The translations under genes and the position numbers were made by a program. This document shows, piece after piece, positions 39,204 to 48,900 of a stretch of 64,000 nucleotides of DNA (its first letter is position 1; the number at the start of each line of letters is the position of its first letter). The stretch comes from Dyella sp. C9 (GTDB taxonomy: Bacteria > Pseudomonadota > Gammaproteobacteria > Xanthomonadales > Rhodanobacteraceae): NCBI RefSeq assembly GCF_003332825.1, contig NZ_QIRF01000004.1, positions 1 to 64,000 on the forward strand. The letters are read 5' to 3'. The notes beneath the pieces were generated by a model that was not told the DNA's origin, ran no database searches, and saw only the letters and a program-made list of their open reading frames with translations.

Positions 39204-39617
39204 TCAGGCGGCCGGCCCCATCACCATCCAGTTCACGCCGAAGCGGTCACGCAGCATGCCGAAGCTGCTGGCGAAGAACGTCCTGGCCAGCGGCAGGGTG
39301 ATCTCGCCGCCTTCGGCCAGCGCCTTGAAGCGGCGGCTGGCCTCGGCGTCATCGGCCGTCTCCAGCGTGAGTGAGAAGCCGCGGAAAGCGGTCTGCCCGC
39401 GGCACATGCCATCGGAGGCCATCACCGTGGAATCGCCGATGCGCATGCTGGCGTGCATGATCTTGTTCCCGTCCGGCGGATTGGGCCCGGCGCTGCCCGG
39501 CTCGGGGTTGTCCTTGTAGCGCTTGAGGTTAAGCACCTGGGCACCGATGGCCCTGCCGTAGAAATCCAGGGCCTCTTCGCAGCGGCCGTCGAAGAACAGG
39601 TAGGGCTGGATCAGCAT
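39204..39617 (-). CDS. PhnB-like VOC-fold protein
   Basis: 137 residues of the vicinal-oxygen-chelate fold in the PhnB subgroup: PYLFFDGRCEEALDFYGRA at the start, MHASMRIGDSTVMASDG in the middle and DRFGVNWMV at the end. Such proteins are usually of unknown activity and often accompany ECF42 sigma genes. The gene is 17 bases downstream of the DGPF gene and 55 bases upstream of the sigma factor, in the same operon. Confidence 0.88.
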   Translation of the reverse strand: MLIQPYLFFDGRCEEALDFYGRAIGAQVLNLKRYKDNPEPGSAGPNPPDGNKIMHASMRIGDSTVMASDGMCRGQTAFRGFSLTLETADDAEASRRFKALAEGGEITLPLARTFFASSFGMLRDRFGVNWMVMGPAA

Positions 39618-39634
39618 GTGGGATCTCCGTCGGG

Positions 39635-40063
39635 TCAGGTCTGCTGGTTGATGGTGGCGCGTAGCTGCTGTTCGTGCTGCCGTTGCTCTGGGTTGAGTAC
39701 ATCGCCGAAATCCTCCATCTCGAACACGCGGCGGATCTCGACCTCCGAAGGCATGCCATCAAACGGATTGGGTGCGCGCTTGAGCCATTCGATGGCCTCC
39801 TCCAGCGAGGAGCACTGCAACAGCCAGAAACCGGCGATCAGCTCCTTGGTCTCGGCAAAGGGGCCATCGATCACTGTGCGCTGCCGACCGTCGTAACGGA
39901 TGCGCGCACCGCGCTGGCTGGGGTGCAGCCCCTCGGCGGCCAGCAATATGCCGGCCTTCACCAGCTCTTCATTGAAACGGCCCATGTCCTCCAGCAGCTT
40001 CGGGCTGGGCATCTCGCCCGCTTCCGAGGCGCCCGTCGCGCGCACCATGGCCAAGAATCGCAT
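39635..40063 (-). CDS. YciI/DGPF-family protein
   Basis: 142 residues. The namesake DGPF motif appears in VIDGPFAETKELIAGFW at about residues 64-80, with MRFLAMVRA at the start and the WLKRAPNPF segment near 93. DGPF proteins are the conserved partners and main targets of ECF42 sigma factors; their chemistry is not established. First gene of the DGPF-VOC-sigma operon. GGGAG eight bases upstream supports the start, and an ECF42-like promoter precedes it. Confidence 0.9.
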   Translation of the reverse strand: MRFLAMVRATGASEAGEMPSPKLLEDMGRFNEELVKAGILLAAEGLHPSQRGARIRYDGRQRTVIDGPFAETKELIAGFWLLQCSSLEEAIEWLKRAPNPFDGMPSEVEIRRVFEMEDFGDVLNPEQRQHEQQLRATINQQT

Positions 40064-40091
40064 GTTCGTAGCTCCCTTCTCGTGGGTTGGC

Positions 40092-40110
40092 GGCCACCCT
40101 TTGGGTGGCC
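40092..40110 (-). other. Leader hairpin in the DGPF operon 5' region
   Basis: Perfect 8-bp stem ggccaccc/gggtggcc with a ttt loop, about 30 bases before the DGPF gene start and downstream of the ECF-type promoter. It may stabilise the mRNA. Confidence 0.45.
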
Positions 40111-40121
40111 TTCAATCTCAC

Positions 40122-40148
40122 GTCGAACGAGCTCCACCGAAATCGACA
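40122..40148 (-). promoter_or_regulatory. ECF42-like promoter of the DGPF operon
   Basis: Read leftward: TGTCGA (40148-40143), a 17-base spacer and CGAC (40125-40122), about 59 bases upstream of the DGPF gene. TGTCGA / CGA-or-T-C is the promoter I recall for ECF42 sigma factors. It implies positive autoregulation of the operon. Confidence 0.6.
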
Positions 40149-40154
40149 TGGCGG

Positions 40155-40330
40155 TGTAGGAGCGCACCTTGTGCGCGACCGGATCGAAGCAGGGACGAGG
40201 GATCAGTCGTGGGGCTGCCGGGTCCGGCCACCCGGGGCCGGCGTGCAGGCCGCGACGGGTGTGGGTGCTTGCGCCCTCGCTCCTTGGCGTTTCGCTTCGT
40301 CGGGTTTTCGCGCACAGCGTGCGCTCCTGC
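40155..40330. repeat. REP pair with long centre, GTAGGAGCGCAC family
   Basis: Forward copy tgtaggagcgcaccttgtgc beginning 40155 (to 40179), and inverted copy cgcgcacagcgtgcgctcct at 40309-40328. The ~125-base centre has no ORF. It fills the gap between the divergently placed DGPF promoter and the end of ubiA. Confidence 0.75.
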
Positions 40331-40339
40331 GGGCGGGGA

Positions 40340-41368
40340 TCAGCGTACCGCCAGCGCCAGCACGATGCCGATCCACAGCGCCATGCCGAGCCAGTTGTTG
40401 TTGCGGAACGCCCACAGGCAGGCGTCGCGCTCGCGTCCGCGGATGCGCCACATCTGCCAGCCGAACAGGCCGGCGGCCACCAGCAGGCCCAGCCAGTACG
40501 GCCAGCCGAGGCCGCTGCGCTGGCCCACCAACAGCATGGCCAGCAGGAAGGTGGCGATGAGAATGCCCAGGATCGGCAGGTCGGCGTCGCCGAACAGGAT
40601 CGCGGTGGACTTGGCGCCGGCCTTGATGTCGTCGTCGCGGTCCACCATGGCGTACTGGGTGTCGTAGATCACCGACCAGATGATGTTGGCGATGAACAGC
40701 AGCCAGCCGACCGGGTGGGTGGCCGTGCCGGTCACCGCGGTGAAGGCCATCGGGATCGACCAGCCAAAGGCCGCCCCCAGCACCACCTGCGGCAGGTGGG
40801 TGTAGCGCTTGGTGAACGGGTAGATCGCCGCCAGCGCGGCACCGGCGAAAGACATGTAGACGGTGAGCCGGTTGGTGAACAGCACCAGCACGAAGGAGAA
40901 CACCAGCAGGCTGGCGAACACGATCAGCGCCTCGCGCGGGCTTACCCGCCCCGCTGCGATGGGACGGCCGGCGGTGCGCGCCACCTGCGGGTCCAGCTTG
41001 CGGTCGGCGAAGTCGTTGATGGCACAACCGGCGGCGCGCATGGAGAACACGCCGAGCGTGAAGATCACCAGCAGCTTCACCGGCGGGAAGTCGTGCGCGG
41101 CCAGCCACAGGGCCCACCAGGTCGGCCACAGCAGGAGCAGGGCACCGATCGGCCGATCCATGCGGGTCAGCACCAGGTAGTCGCGCGCCTTGCTGCGATA
41201 GGGCGCCGGCAGGCGCTGCAGCAGCCAGTCCAGCACGCGCGTGGCGCGGGAAGAACTGTCGGCGGGCTGCGCCGTGCCGGGCTGCCGAGCCGTCGGTCCG
41301 GGACGCGGACGCGCGGTGCTGGAGGTCGGCAGGTTGCGCCGCTGGCGCTTGCGGGATGTGGGAGCCAT
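40340..41368 (-). CDS. ubiA: 4-hydroxybenzoate polyprenyltransferase
   Basis: 342 residues with about nine membrane helices. The two aspartate-rich motifs are present: NDFADRKLD at 118-126 and DTQYAMVDRDDD at 236-247. UbiA attaches the polyprenyl tail to 4-hydroxybenzoate in ubiquinone synthesis at the inner membrane. The first ~45 residues are an Arg/Pro/Ser-rich extension absent from most UbiA; no internal ATG would remove it without losing the conserved TRMDRPIG start. Either the extension is real or translation begins at a GTG near codon 45. Confidence 0.95.
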   Translation of the reverse strand: MAPTSRKRQRRNLPTSSTARPRPGPTARQPGTAQPADSSSRATRVLDWLLQRLPAPYRSKARDYLVLTRMDRPIGALLLLWPTWWALWLAAHDFPPVKLLVIFTLGVFSMRAAGCAINDFADRKLDPQVARTAGRPIAAGRVSPREALIVFASLLVFSFVLVLFTNRLTVYMSFAGAALAAIYPFTKRYTHLPQVVLGAAFGWSIPMAFTAVTGTATHPVGWLLFIANIIWSVIYDTQYAMVDRDDDIKAGAKSTAILFGDADLPILGILIATFLLAMLLVGQRSGLGWPYWLGLLVAAGLFGWQMWRIRGRERDACLWAFRNNNWLGMALWIGIVLALAVR

Positions 41369-41498
41369 CCATCAAGTTTAGCGTGGCCCGGCAGCCCCCG
41401 TGGCGTGACGCAGCGCCGGTTTGCCCTGCGCGGCCTGTCGCACCACGGTCATCAGCCTCTTTACACTGTGCGCTTCACCACGGAGCGGAGCCGTCGCC

Positions 41499-41855
41499 AT
41501 GCCCAGGGCCCTGAGTCACATCGCGCTGATCGTCAGCCATCCCACGCGCAGCGCGCACCTGCTGACCGGCGTGTTCGACGACGCGCGGATCCTGCGCGAG
41601 GAAGACCCCGACGATGCGCATCCGGAAGTGATCGTGCAACTGGCCGGGCTGGAGTTTGCGCTGATCCGTGGCCAGGGCCCCGCCGCGCGCAATGGCGACC
41701 ACATCGCGTTCGCCGTCAGCAAGGCTGAACAGCTCGCCTGCGCCTCGCGGCTCGATGCGCTGGCGCTGGATTACCAGATGGCACGACAGGACACCGCGCT
41801 GTATTTCAGCGACTACGACAACCACGTCTTCGAACTGGAAGTCGTGGAAGAGTGA
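41499..41855 (+). CDS. VOC-family protein (fosfomycin-resistance/glyoxalase-like fold)
   Basis: 118 residues. LSHIALIVSHPTRSAHLLT at the start, GDHIAFAVS in the middle and LYFSDYDNHVFELEV at the end are the three metal-strand segments of a FosX/glyoxalase-type VOC domain; His and Glu ligands are visible. Substrate unknown, and fosfomycin hydrolysis should not be assumed. GGAG eight bases upstream selects ATG 41499 over the frame start at 41421. Followed by a REP element. Confidence 0.78.
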   Translation: MPRALSHIALIVSHPTRSAHLLTGVFDDARILREEDPDDAHPEVIVQLAGLEFALIRGQGPAARNGDHIAFAVSKAEQLACASRLDALALDYQMARQDTALYFSDYDNHVFELEVVEE

Positions 41856-41884
41856 TGTGACGGGGCGCCTGGGCGTTGCGCCCC

Positions 41885-41909
41885 TGTAGGAGCGCACCCT
41901 GTGCGCGAC
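41885..41909. repeat. REP element, GTAGGAGCGCAC family (single)
   Basis: tgtaggagcgcaccctgtgc (41885-41904) plus gcgac. It lies between the convergent VOC gene and ilvA. Confidence 0.8.
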
Positions 41910-41919
41910 CCGGGCCGCC

Positions 41920-43482
41920 TCACTCCCGCAGCAGCAACCGATACGCCGGATTCTCGCTCTCGTCGCGATACGGATAGCCCAGCGTATCGAGGAAGGCCTG
42001 GAACAGCGCACGCTCGTTTGTCGGTACCTGGATGCCCACCAGGATGCGGCCGTAATCCGCGCCCTGGTTACGGTAATGGAACAGGCTGATGTTCCAGTCC
42101 GGGTGCATGTGGCCGAGGAAGCGCGTAAGCGCACCGGGCCGCTCGGGAAACTCGAAGCGGTACAGCAGCTCGTGCCGTGCCAGCGGCGAGCGCCCGCCGA
42201 TCATGTGGCGCAGGTGCAGCTTGGCCAATTCGTCGTCGGTGAGATCGAGTACCTCGAAGCCGTGCGAGTGGAAGGCGCCGACCAGGCGATCGCGTTCGTC
42301 GCGCTGCGTGGTCTGCACGCCGACGAAGATATGCGCCTCGGTGGCGCTGCCGATGCGGTAGTTGAATTCGGTGATGTTGCGCTGGTCCAGCGCGGTGCAG
42401 AAGCGGCGGAAACTGCCGCGTTCCTCCGGAATGGTCACCGCGAACACCGCCTCGCGCTGCTCGCCCACTTCCGCGCGCTCGGCCACGAAACGCAGGCGGT
42501 CGAAATTGAGGTTGGCGCCGGACACTACCGCGATCATCGGCGCGGCCTGCGCGCCGTGGCTGGCCACGTACTGCTTGAGGCCGGCAAGCGCCATGGCGCC
42601 GGCGGGCTCCGGCACGCTGCGGGTTTCCTGGAACACGTCGCGGATGGCTGCGCAGATGGCGTCGGTATCCACCCGCAGCATGTCGTCGACATGGCGCTGG
42701 CACAGCGCAAAGGTGAGGTCGCCCACGCGCTTGACCGCGGTGCCATCGGAGAACAGACCCACTTCGCCCAGGCTGACCGGTTCGCCGGCGTCGAGCGAGC
42801 GCGCCATGGCGTCGGAATCGGCGGTCTGCACGCCGATCACCTTCACCTCGGGCCGCAGTGCCTTCACGTAGCCGGCAATGCCGGCCAGCAGGCCGCCGCC
42901 CCCGACTGGCACGAAGATCGCGTGCAGCGGGCCGGGGTGCTGCCGCAGCAGCTCCATGCCCACGGTGGCCTGGCCGGCGATCACCGCCGGGTCGTCGAAC
43001 GGGTGCACGAAGGTGTAGCCGTGCTCGTGCTGCAGTCGGGCGGCGGTTGCCTGGGCGTCGCTGTACGAATCGCCGGCCAGCACCACCTCGACCTGCGCAC
43101 CGCCAAAGCGGCGTACCGCATCCACCTTCACCTGCGGTGCCGTCACCGGCATCACGATCACCGCGCGGATGCCGAGGCGCGACGCGGCGAGCGCCACGCC
43201 CTGCGCATGGTTGCCTGCCGAGGCGGCAATCACGCCGCGCGCTCGTTGCCCGGCATCCAGCGACGCCATGCAGTTGTATGCGCCACGCAGCTTGAACGAG
43301 AACACCGGCTGCTGGTCCTCGCGCTTGAGCAGCACCGGCTGGCACAGCCGCGCCGACAGCAGCGGCGCGGGCTCCAGCGCGGTCTCGCGCGCCACGTCGT
43401 AGACGCGCGCGCCCACCGTCAGCCGCAGCAGTTCGTGCTCGCTCAGCCGGTCGCGCTCGGCCGGTGTCGCCACGGCGTTCAT
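41920..43482 (-). CDS. ilvA: Threonine ammonia-lyase, biosynthetic
   Basis: 520 residues. The fold-type II PLP domain has Lys64 in SFKLRGAYN, ASAGNHAQGVA, and the glycine loop VGGGGLLAG. Two C-terminal ACT-like regulatory domains follow (FAVTIPEERGSFRRFC and YRFEFPERPGALTRFL), the feature of the isoleucine-inhibited biosynthetic enzyme. It deaminates threonine to 2-oxobutanoate, feeding isoleucine synthesis. The GTG/ATG region overlaps the preceding ilvM-like gene by four bases. Last gene of the ten-gene operon. Confidence 0.97.
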   Translation of the reverse strand: MNAVATPAERDRLSEHELLRLTVGARVYDVARETALEPAPLLSARLCQPVLLKREDQQPVFSFKLRGAYNCMASLDAGQRARGVIAASAGNHAQGVALAASRLGIRAVIVMPVTAPQVKVDAVRRFGGAQVEVVLAGDSYSDAQATAARLQHEHGYTFVHPFDDPAVIAGQATVGMELLRQHPGPLHAIFVPVGGGGLLAGIAGYVKALRPEVKVIGVQTADSDAMARSLDAGEPVSLGEVGLFSDGTAVKRVGDLTFALCQRHVDDMLRVDTDAICAAIRDVFQETRSVPEPAGAMALAGLKQYVASHGAQAAPMIAVVSGANLNFDRLRFVAERAEVGEQREAVFAVTIPEERGSFRRFCTALDQRNITEFNYRIGSATEAHIFVGVQTTQRDERDRLVGAFHSHGFEVLDLTDDELAKLHLRHMIGGRSPLARHELLYRFEFPERPGALTRFLGHMHPDWNISLFHYRNQGADYGRILVGIQVPTNERALFQAFLDTLGYPYRDESENPAYRLLLRE

Positions 43483-43727
43483 GGGGCAGGCGCGCTGGCC
43501 GGATGATTCACTTCGATCACGTCCACCAGCTTGCGCGTCTGCTTGATGATCTGGTCGATGGTGTCGTCGGCGCCGTGCATCACCAGGGTGAGCTGCGACA
43601 CGGCGGGATCGCGCGTGGCGGCCACGGTGAGCGAGTCGATGTTGCAGTGGCGCGCGGCGAACAGGCCCGCCACGCGCATCAGCGCGCCGGATTCGTTTTG
43701 CAGGAGGATCGACAAGGTGTGTTTCAC
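43479..43727 (-). CDS. ilvM: Acetolactate synthase small (ACT) subunit, IlvM-like
   Basis: 82 residues, a single ACT domain: LSILLQNESGALMRVAGLF, CNIDSLTVA and LVDVIEVNH. The short form matches IlvM (the GM isozyme type) rather than the ~160-residue IlvN/IlvH. It stabilises and tunes the IlvG catalytic subunit. Its end overlaps ilvA by four bases; a repeat separates it from ilvG. Confidence 0.9.
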   Translation of the reverse strand: MKHTLSILLQNESGALMRVAGLFAARHCNIDSLTVAATRDPAVSQLTLVMHGADDTIDQIIKQTRKLVDVIEVNHPASAPAP

Positions 43728-43753
43728 GGCAAGACTCCGTAATCCCTCCTACT

Positions 43754-43785
43754 CGTCATCCCAGCGAAAGCCGGGATCCAGCGCC
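43754..43785. repeat. REP element, CGTCATCCCAGCGAAAG family (single) between ilvG and ilvM
   Basis: cgtcatcccagcgaaagccg followed by ggatccagcgcc. Unlike the copies at 45883, 48788 and 59733, a clear inverted partner is missing, so the pair looks decayed. Confidence 0.75.
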
Positions 43786-43849
43786 TGTAGGCTGAAAAGT
43801 TGCTGGGGCCCAGCGCTCACCCCCTTTTGGGGTCCGCCGGGCCGACGGC

Positions 43850-45715
43850 CTAGAACATGTCGGATGTGGCGTCCCCACCCGTCGCCAGCGCCACGCGCGA
43901 CGGGATGAAATCGCCGGTGATCATCTGTGCATAGGTGGCACCCGGTCCCACCATCGGGTAGACGCCCGCATCCGGGTCGATCATCACTTCGAGGAAGGCC
44001 GGTCCGTCGAAGGCGAGGAAGTCGGCGATGGTGTCGGCCAGCTCCTCCTTGCGCTCCAGCCGCCGCGCCCACTCGAAGCCGTCGGCCTGCGCGGCCTTGA
44101 TGAAATCCTTTTTGTGCAGGCTCTTGTCGGAGGAGGCGAAGCGGCCGCGGAAGAACAGCTTCTGCCACTGGCGCACCATGCCGTCGCCGATGTTGTTGAG
44201 CACCACCACCTTCACCGGCAGGCCGTAGGTGGTGACGGTTTCCAGCTCGCCCAGGTTCATGCGGATGCTGGCGTCGCCGTCGATGTCGATCACCACCGCG
44301 TCGCGCCGCGCGAACTGCGCGCCGATCGCCGCCGGCAGGCCGAAACCCATCGTGCCCATCGAACCGGAGGTGAGCCAATGGCGCGGCTCGCGGAAATCGA
44401 AGTACTGCGCCGCCCACATCTGGTGCTGGCCCACGCCGGTGCTGATCACCGCGCGGCCCAGGGTGTGGCGGTTGATCGCCTCGATCACTGCCTGCGGCTG
44501 GATCAGCGCGCTGTCGCGATCGTAGTTGAGTGCATGGGTGGCCTTCAGCGCGGCGATGTGCGCGTGCCAGTCCGCGTAGCGGCCCTCGCTGGCGAAATGC
44601 AGGTCGTGGCGCAGGCCGTAGTGGTGCAGGCGCGATAGCGTCTGGTCCAGGTCGCCCTGGTGGTGCCATTGCACCGACTTCACCTTGCCGATCTCGGCCG
44701 GGTCGATGTCGATCTGCGCGATGAAACGTGCGTTCGGCGCAAACTTGCCCGGCACGCTGGCCACGCGGTCGTCGAAGCGTGCGCCAAGCGCCAGCAGGAA
44801 ATCGCAGTCTTCCACCGCGTAGTTCGCATGCGCGGTGCCGTGCATGCCCAGCATGTGCAGCGCCAGCGGCTCGGTGGTATCCACCGCGCCCAGTGCCATC
44901 AGGGTGGTGGTCACGGGCAGGCCGAACTGCTGCACGAAGGCGCGTAGCGTGGCCGATGCCTCGCCGGCGATGATGCCGCCGCCGGCATAGATCAGCGGTC
45001 GCTTCGCGTTGCCCAGTGCCTCGAAGAAGGCCGCGCACTGCGCATCGTCCACCCGTGCGTTCTGGATGGCGTGCTGGCGCGCGCGGTAGCCGGGAATGGG
45101 CAGGGTGCCGCTGCCGGCGAAGGTCAGCGTGGCGTTCTGCACGTCCTTGGGAATATCCACCACCACCGGGCCTGGCCGGCCGCTGCGGGCGATCTCAAAG
45201 GCGGTGCGCAGGGTGGTTTCCAGCCGCGAGGGATCGGTGAGCAGGAACACATGCTTGGCGCACGGGCTCATGATGTTGCTGACCGGCGCCTCCTGGAAGG
45301 CATCGCTGCCCAGTGCACCGGTGGGCACCTGTCCGCAGATCACCACCATCGGCACCGAGTCGGACATGGCATCGCGTACCGGCGTCACCATGTTGGTGGC
45401 GCCAGGGCCAGAGGTGACGATGGCCACGCCCACCTTGCCCGACGCGCGTGCATAACCGGCCGCCATGAAACCGGCGCCCTGCTCGTTGGCGGGCACGATC
45501 AGTGGCATCGGCTCGCCGCCGATCGGCGAGAGATGGGTGGCATTGAAACGGAACACCGCGTCGTACACCGGCAGGATCGCGCCGCCCGAATAGCCGAACA
45601 GGACGTGCACGCCTTCGTCGGCCAGCACCTGTACCACCACCTCGGCGCCGCTCATGGTCTGGCCGGCGAGCGGATGGGTGGAGGCCGGCGCGGCCATCTC
45701 CTTTTGCAGTGGCAT
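43850..45715 (-). CDS. ilvG: Acetolactate synthase catalytic subunit
   Basis: 621 residues of TPP enzyme. The catalytic Glu78 sits in ANEQGAGFMA, the FAD/TPP core is GSMGTMGFGLPAAIGAQ and the metal motif is DIDGDASIRMN. It makes acetolactate or acetohydroxybutyrate, the first shared step of valine, leucine and isoleucine synthesis. The start MPLQKEMAAP has no good ribosome binding site; a frame extension to 45877 is translated repeat DNA and was rejected. It is preceded by a REPIN. Confidence 0.96.
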   Translation of the reverse strand: MPLQKEMAAPASTHPLAGQTMSGAEVVVQVLADEGVHVLFGYSGGAILPVYDAVFRFNATHLSPIGGEPMPLIVPANEQGAGFMAAGYARASGKVGVAIVTSGPGATNMVTPVRDAMSDSVPMVVICGQVPTGALGSDAFQEAPVSNIMSPCAKHVFLLTDPSRLETTLRTAFEIARSGRPGPVVVDIPKDVQNATLTFAGSGTLPIPGYRARQHAIQNARVDDAQCAAFFEALGNAKRPLIYAGGGIIAGEASATLRAFVQQFGLPVTTTLMALGAVDTTEPLALHMLGMHGTAHANYAVEDCDFLLALGARFDDRVASVPGKFAPNARFIAQIDIDPAEIGKVKSVQWHHQGDLDQTLSRLHHYGLRHDLHFASEGRYADWHAHIAALKATHALNYDRDSALIQPQAVIEAINRHTLGRAVISTGVGQHQMWAAQYFDFREPRHWLTSGSMGTMGFGLPAAIGAQFARRDAVVIDIDGDASIRMNLGELETVTTYGLPVKVVVLNNIGDGMVRQWQKLFFRGRFASSDKSLHKKDFIKAAQADGFEWARRLERKEELADTIADFLAFDGPAFLEVMIDPDAGVYPMVGPGATYAQMITGDFIPSRVALATGGDATSDMF

Positions 45716-45882
45716 GTTCACGGTAATCGGCTTTCCCAGATCGCAGACAGTTCGGCGATGCGAATTTCGGTTGGAAAAACTCCCTCCCTTGAATGTCAGG
45801 GGAGGGCAAGGGAGGGGTAATGCGTGCGGGATAAGCACCCCTCGAGTCGAACAACACCCTTTGAATCGCGACAACATTCCAC

Positions 45883-45978
45883 GCTCGTCATCCCTGCGAA
45901 GGCAGGGATCCAGTGCCTTTGTGGTCCTGCCTTCATGTTGAAAGACGCTGGATTCCTGTCTTCGCAGGAATGACGAGC
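45883..45978. repeat. REPIN, CGTCATCCCTGCGAAGG family, between ilvC and ilvG
   Basis: gctcgtcatccctgcgaagg at 45883-45902 and its inverted partner ending cgcaggaatgacgagc at 45978, with a ~35-base centre. The arms can fold into one long hairpin. A related GGGAGGG-rich stretch (about 45780-45815) lies just to its left. Confidence 0.88.
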
Positions 45979-45985
45979 TAAAGAC

Positions 45986-47013
<1,028 letters not shown>

Positions 47014-47017
<4 letters not shown>

Positions 47018-48735
47018 GCGGTGACTCCTGCGTTCGTGTCTTCGTTGACGTGTCGGGATGCGGAAGAAGCGGATGGACTGCGTACTGCGATGGGTTGCGT
47101 GGTGGCACCGTCGGACGCGGAGCCCACCAGCGAGACGTACTTGGCCAGCGCGCCGCGGGTGACCTTGGGCGCGGGCGGTTGCCAGCCGGCGCGACGCTCG
47201 GCGAGGTCGGCGGTGGTGCTGATCTGGCGCGTGTCGGCATCGATGCGGATGCGGTCGCCGTCGCGCAGCAGCGCGATGGGGCCGCCACGCGCCGCCTCCG
47301 GCGCGATGTGGCCGACCATGTAGCCGTGGGTGGCGCCGGAGAAGCGGCCATCGGTGATCAGCGCCACGTCGTCGCCCATGCCGCGACCGATCAGTGCGGC
47401 AGTGACGCCGAGCATCTCGCGCATGCCGGGGCCACCGGCGGGGCCTTCGTTGCGGATGACGATGACGTCGCCCTTTTCGATGGTGCCGCCCTGCACGGCG
47501 GCGAAGGCCTGTTCCTCGCTCTCGAACACGCGGGCACGGCCTTCGAAGTGATTCGCGCCCTTGCCGGCGAGCTTGAGGATGCAGCCTTCCGGCGCCAGGT
47601 TGCCGTACAGGATGGAGTAGCCACCGCGCGGCTTCAGCGGCCGCGCGATCGGGTGCACCACGTCCTGCTGCTCTGCGCGCGGGGCAACGGCGGCTTCCTC
47701 GAACAGGCTGCGGCCGGTGACGGTGGGCGTATCGTCCAGCATGCCGGCGGCGATCAGCTCCTGCGCTACGCGCGCGCTGCCGCCGGCGCCGAACATCTCC
47801 ACGGCGGTGTAGCGGCCACCGGGCAGCAGGTCGGCGATCACCGGGGTGTGCCTGGAGGCCGGCTCGAAATCTTCCAGTGCCCAGCGCGTGCCGGCTTCGC
47901 GCGCGATCGCCAGCAGGTGCAGTACGGCGTTGGTGGAACCGGCGGTGGCGGCCACCATGCGGGCGGCGTTGCGGAAGGCGGTTTCGCTCAGCATCTCGCG
48001 CGGCGTGCGGTCCTGCGCCAGGCACTCCATCACCAGCTCGCCGCAGCGGCGAGCCGCGGCCGACTTGGCCGGGTGGGTGGCGGGTATGTCGTTGAAACCC
48101 ATCGGCGACAGCCCCAGCGTGGTGAGCACCATCGCCATGGTGTTGGCGGTGAACTGGCCGCCACAGGCGCCGGCGCCCGGGCAGGCATCGCGTTCCACCG
48201 AGGTGAGTTCGGCGTCGTCGATCTTGCCGGCGCTGTGCGCGCCCACCGCCTCGAACACCTGCTGGATGGTGATCGGGTGGCTGTCGTGCAGGCCATGCGA
48301 GATGGTGCCGCCGTACAGCGCCACGCTGGGAATGTTCAGGCGCGCCATCGCCATTGCGGCGGCGGGAATGGTCTTGTCGCAGCCGCACAGCACCACCATC
48401 GCGTCGAGGCAGTGGCCATCCACGGCCAGCTCGATGGAATCGGTGATCACTTCGCGGCTGATCAGCGAGGCGCGCATGCCGGGCGTACCCATGGCGATGC
48501 CGTCGGTCACCGCGATGGTGTTGAACTCCACCGGCGTGCCCCCCGCGGCGCGGATTCCTTCGGCCACGTGCTCGGCCAGCTCGCGCAGGTTGAGGTTGCA
48601 CGGGCTCACGTTGGACCAGGTGTGCACCACCGCCACCAATGGCTTGGCGATGGCGGCATCGTCCATGCCGGTGGCGCGCAGCATGGCGCGCGCCGGGGCG
48701 CGGTCGGGGCCGGTCTTGATCAAATCACTGCGCAT
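47014..48735 (-). CDS. ilvD: Dihydroxy-acid dehydratase
   Basis: 573 residues of the IlvD/Edd family. The three Fe-S cysteines of the [2Fe-2S] type are visible: Cys46 in SPCN, Cys119 in CGCDK and Cys191 in GACGGQF. It dehydrates dihydroxy acids to the 2-oxo acids of the branched-chain pathway. The last ~30 residues ([16 protein letters not shown]) look like low-complexity tail added before the ilvC overlap. Upstream of it lies a REPIN. Confidence 0.97.
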
Positions 48736-48787
48736 GCGTGGGTTCCAATGAAATGGCGAGTTCGGGGCTTGCCGTTCCCGACAAAGC

Positions 48788-48867
48788 CGTCATCCCAGCG
48801 AAAGCTGGGGTCCAGTGACTTGCGCGCGCCTTCAAGGCGCTGGATTCCGGCTTTCGCCGGAATGACG
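48788..48867. repeat. REPIN, CGTCATCCCAGCGAAAG family, between leuB and ilvD
   Basis: cgtcatcccagcgaaagctg at 48788-48807 and inverted partner ggctttcgccggaatgacg at 48849-48867, facing each other. Confidence 0.9.
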
Positions 48868-48900
48868 CCGTTGAAAGGCTTCGGCAGCCATGGCGATCGA

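Noticed and set aside
45716..45877. 54-residue N-terminal extension of IlvG
   Set aside because: It is a translation of GGGAGGG-type repeat DNA and exceeds the usual enzyme start; no better ribosome binding site exists there.
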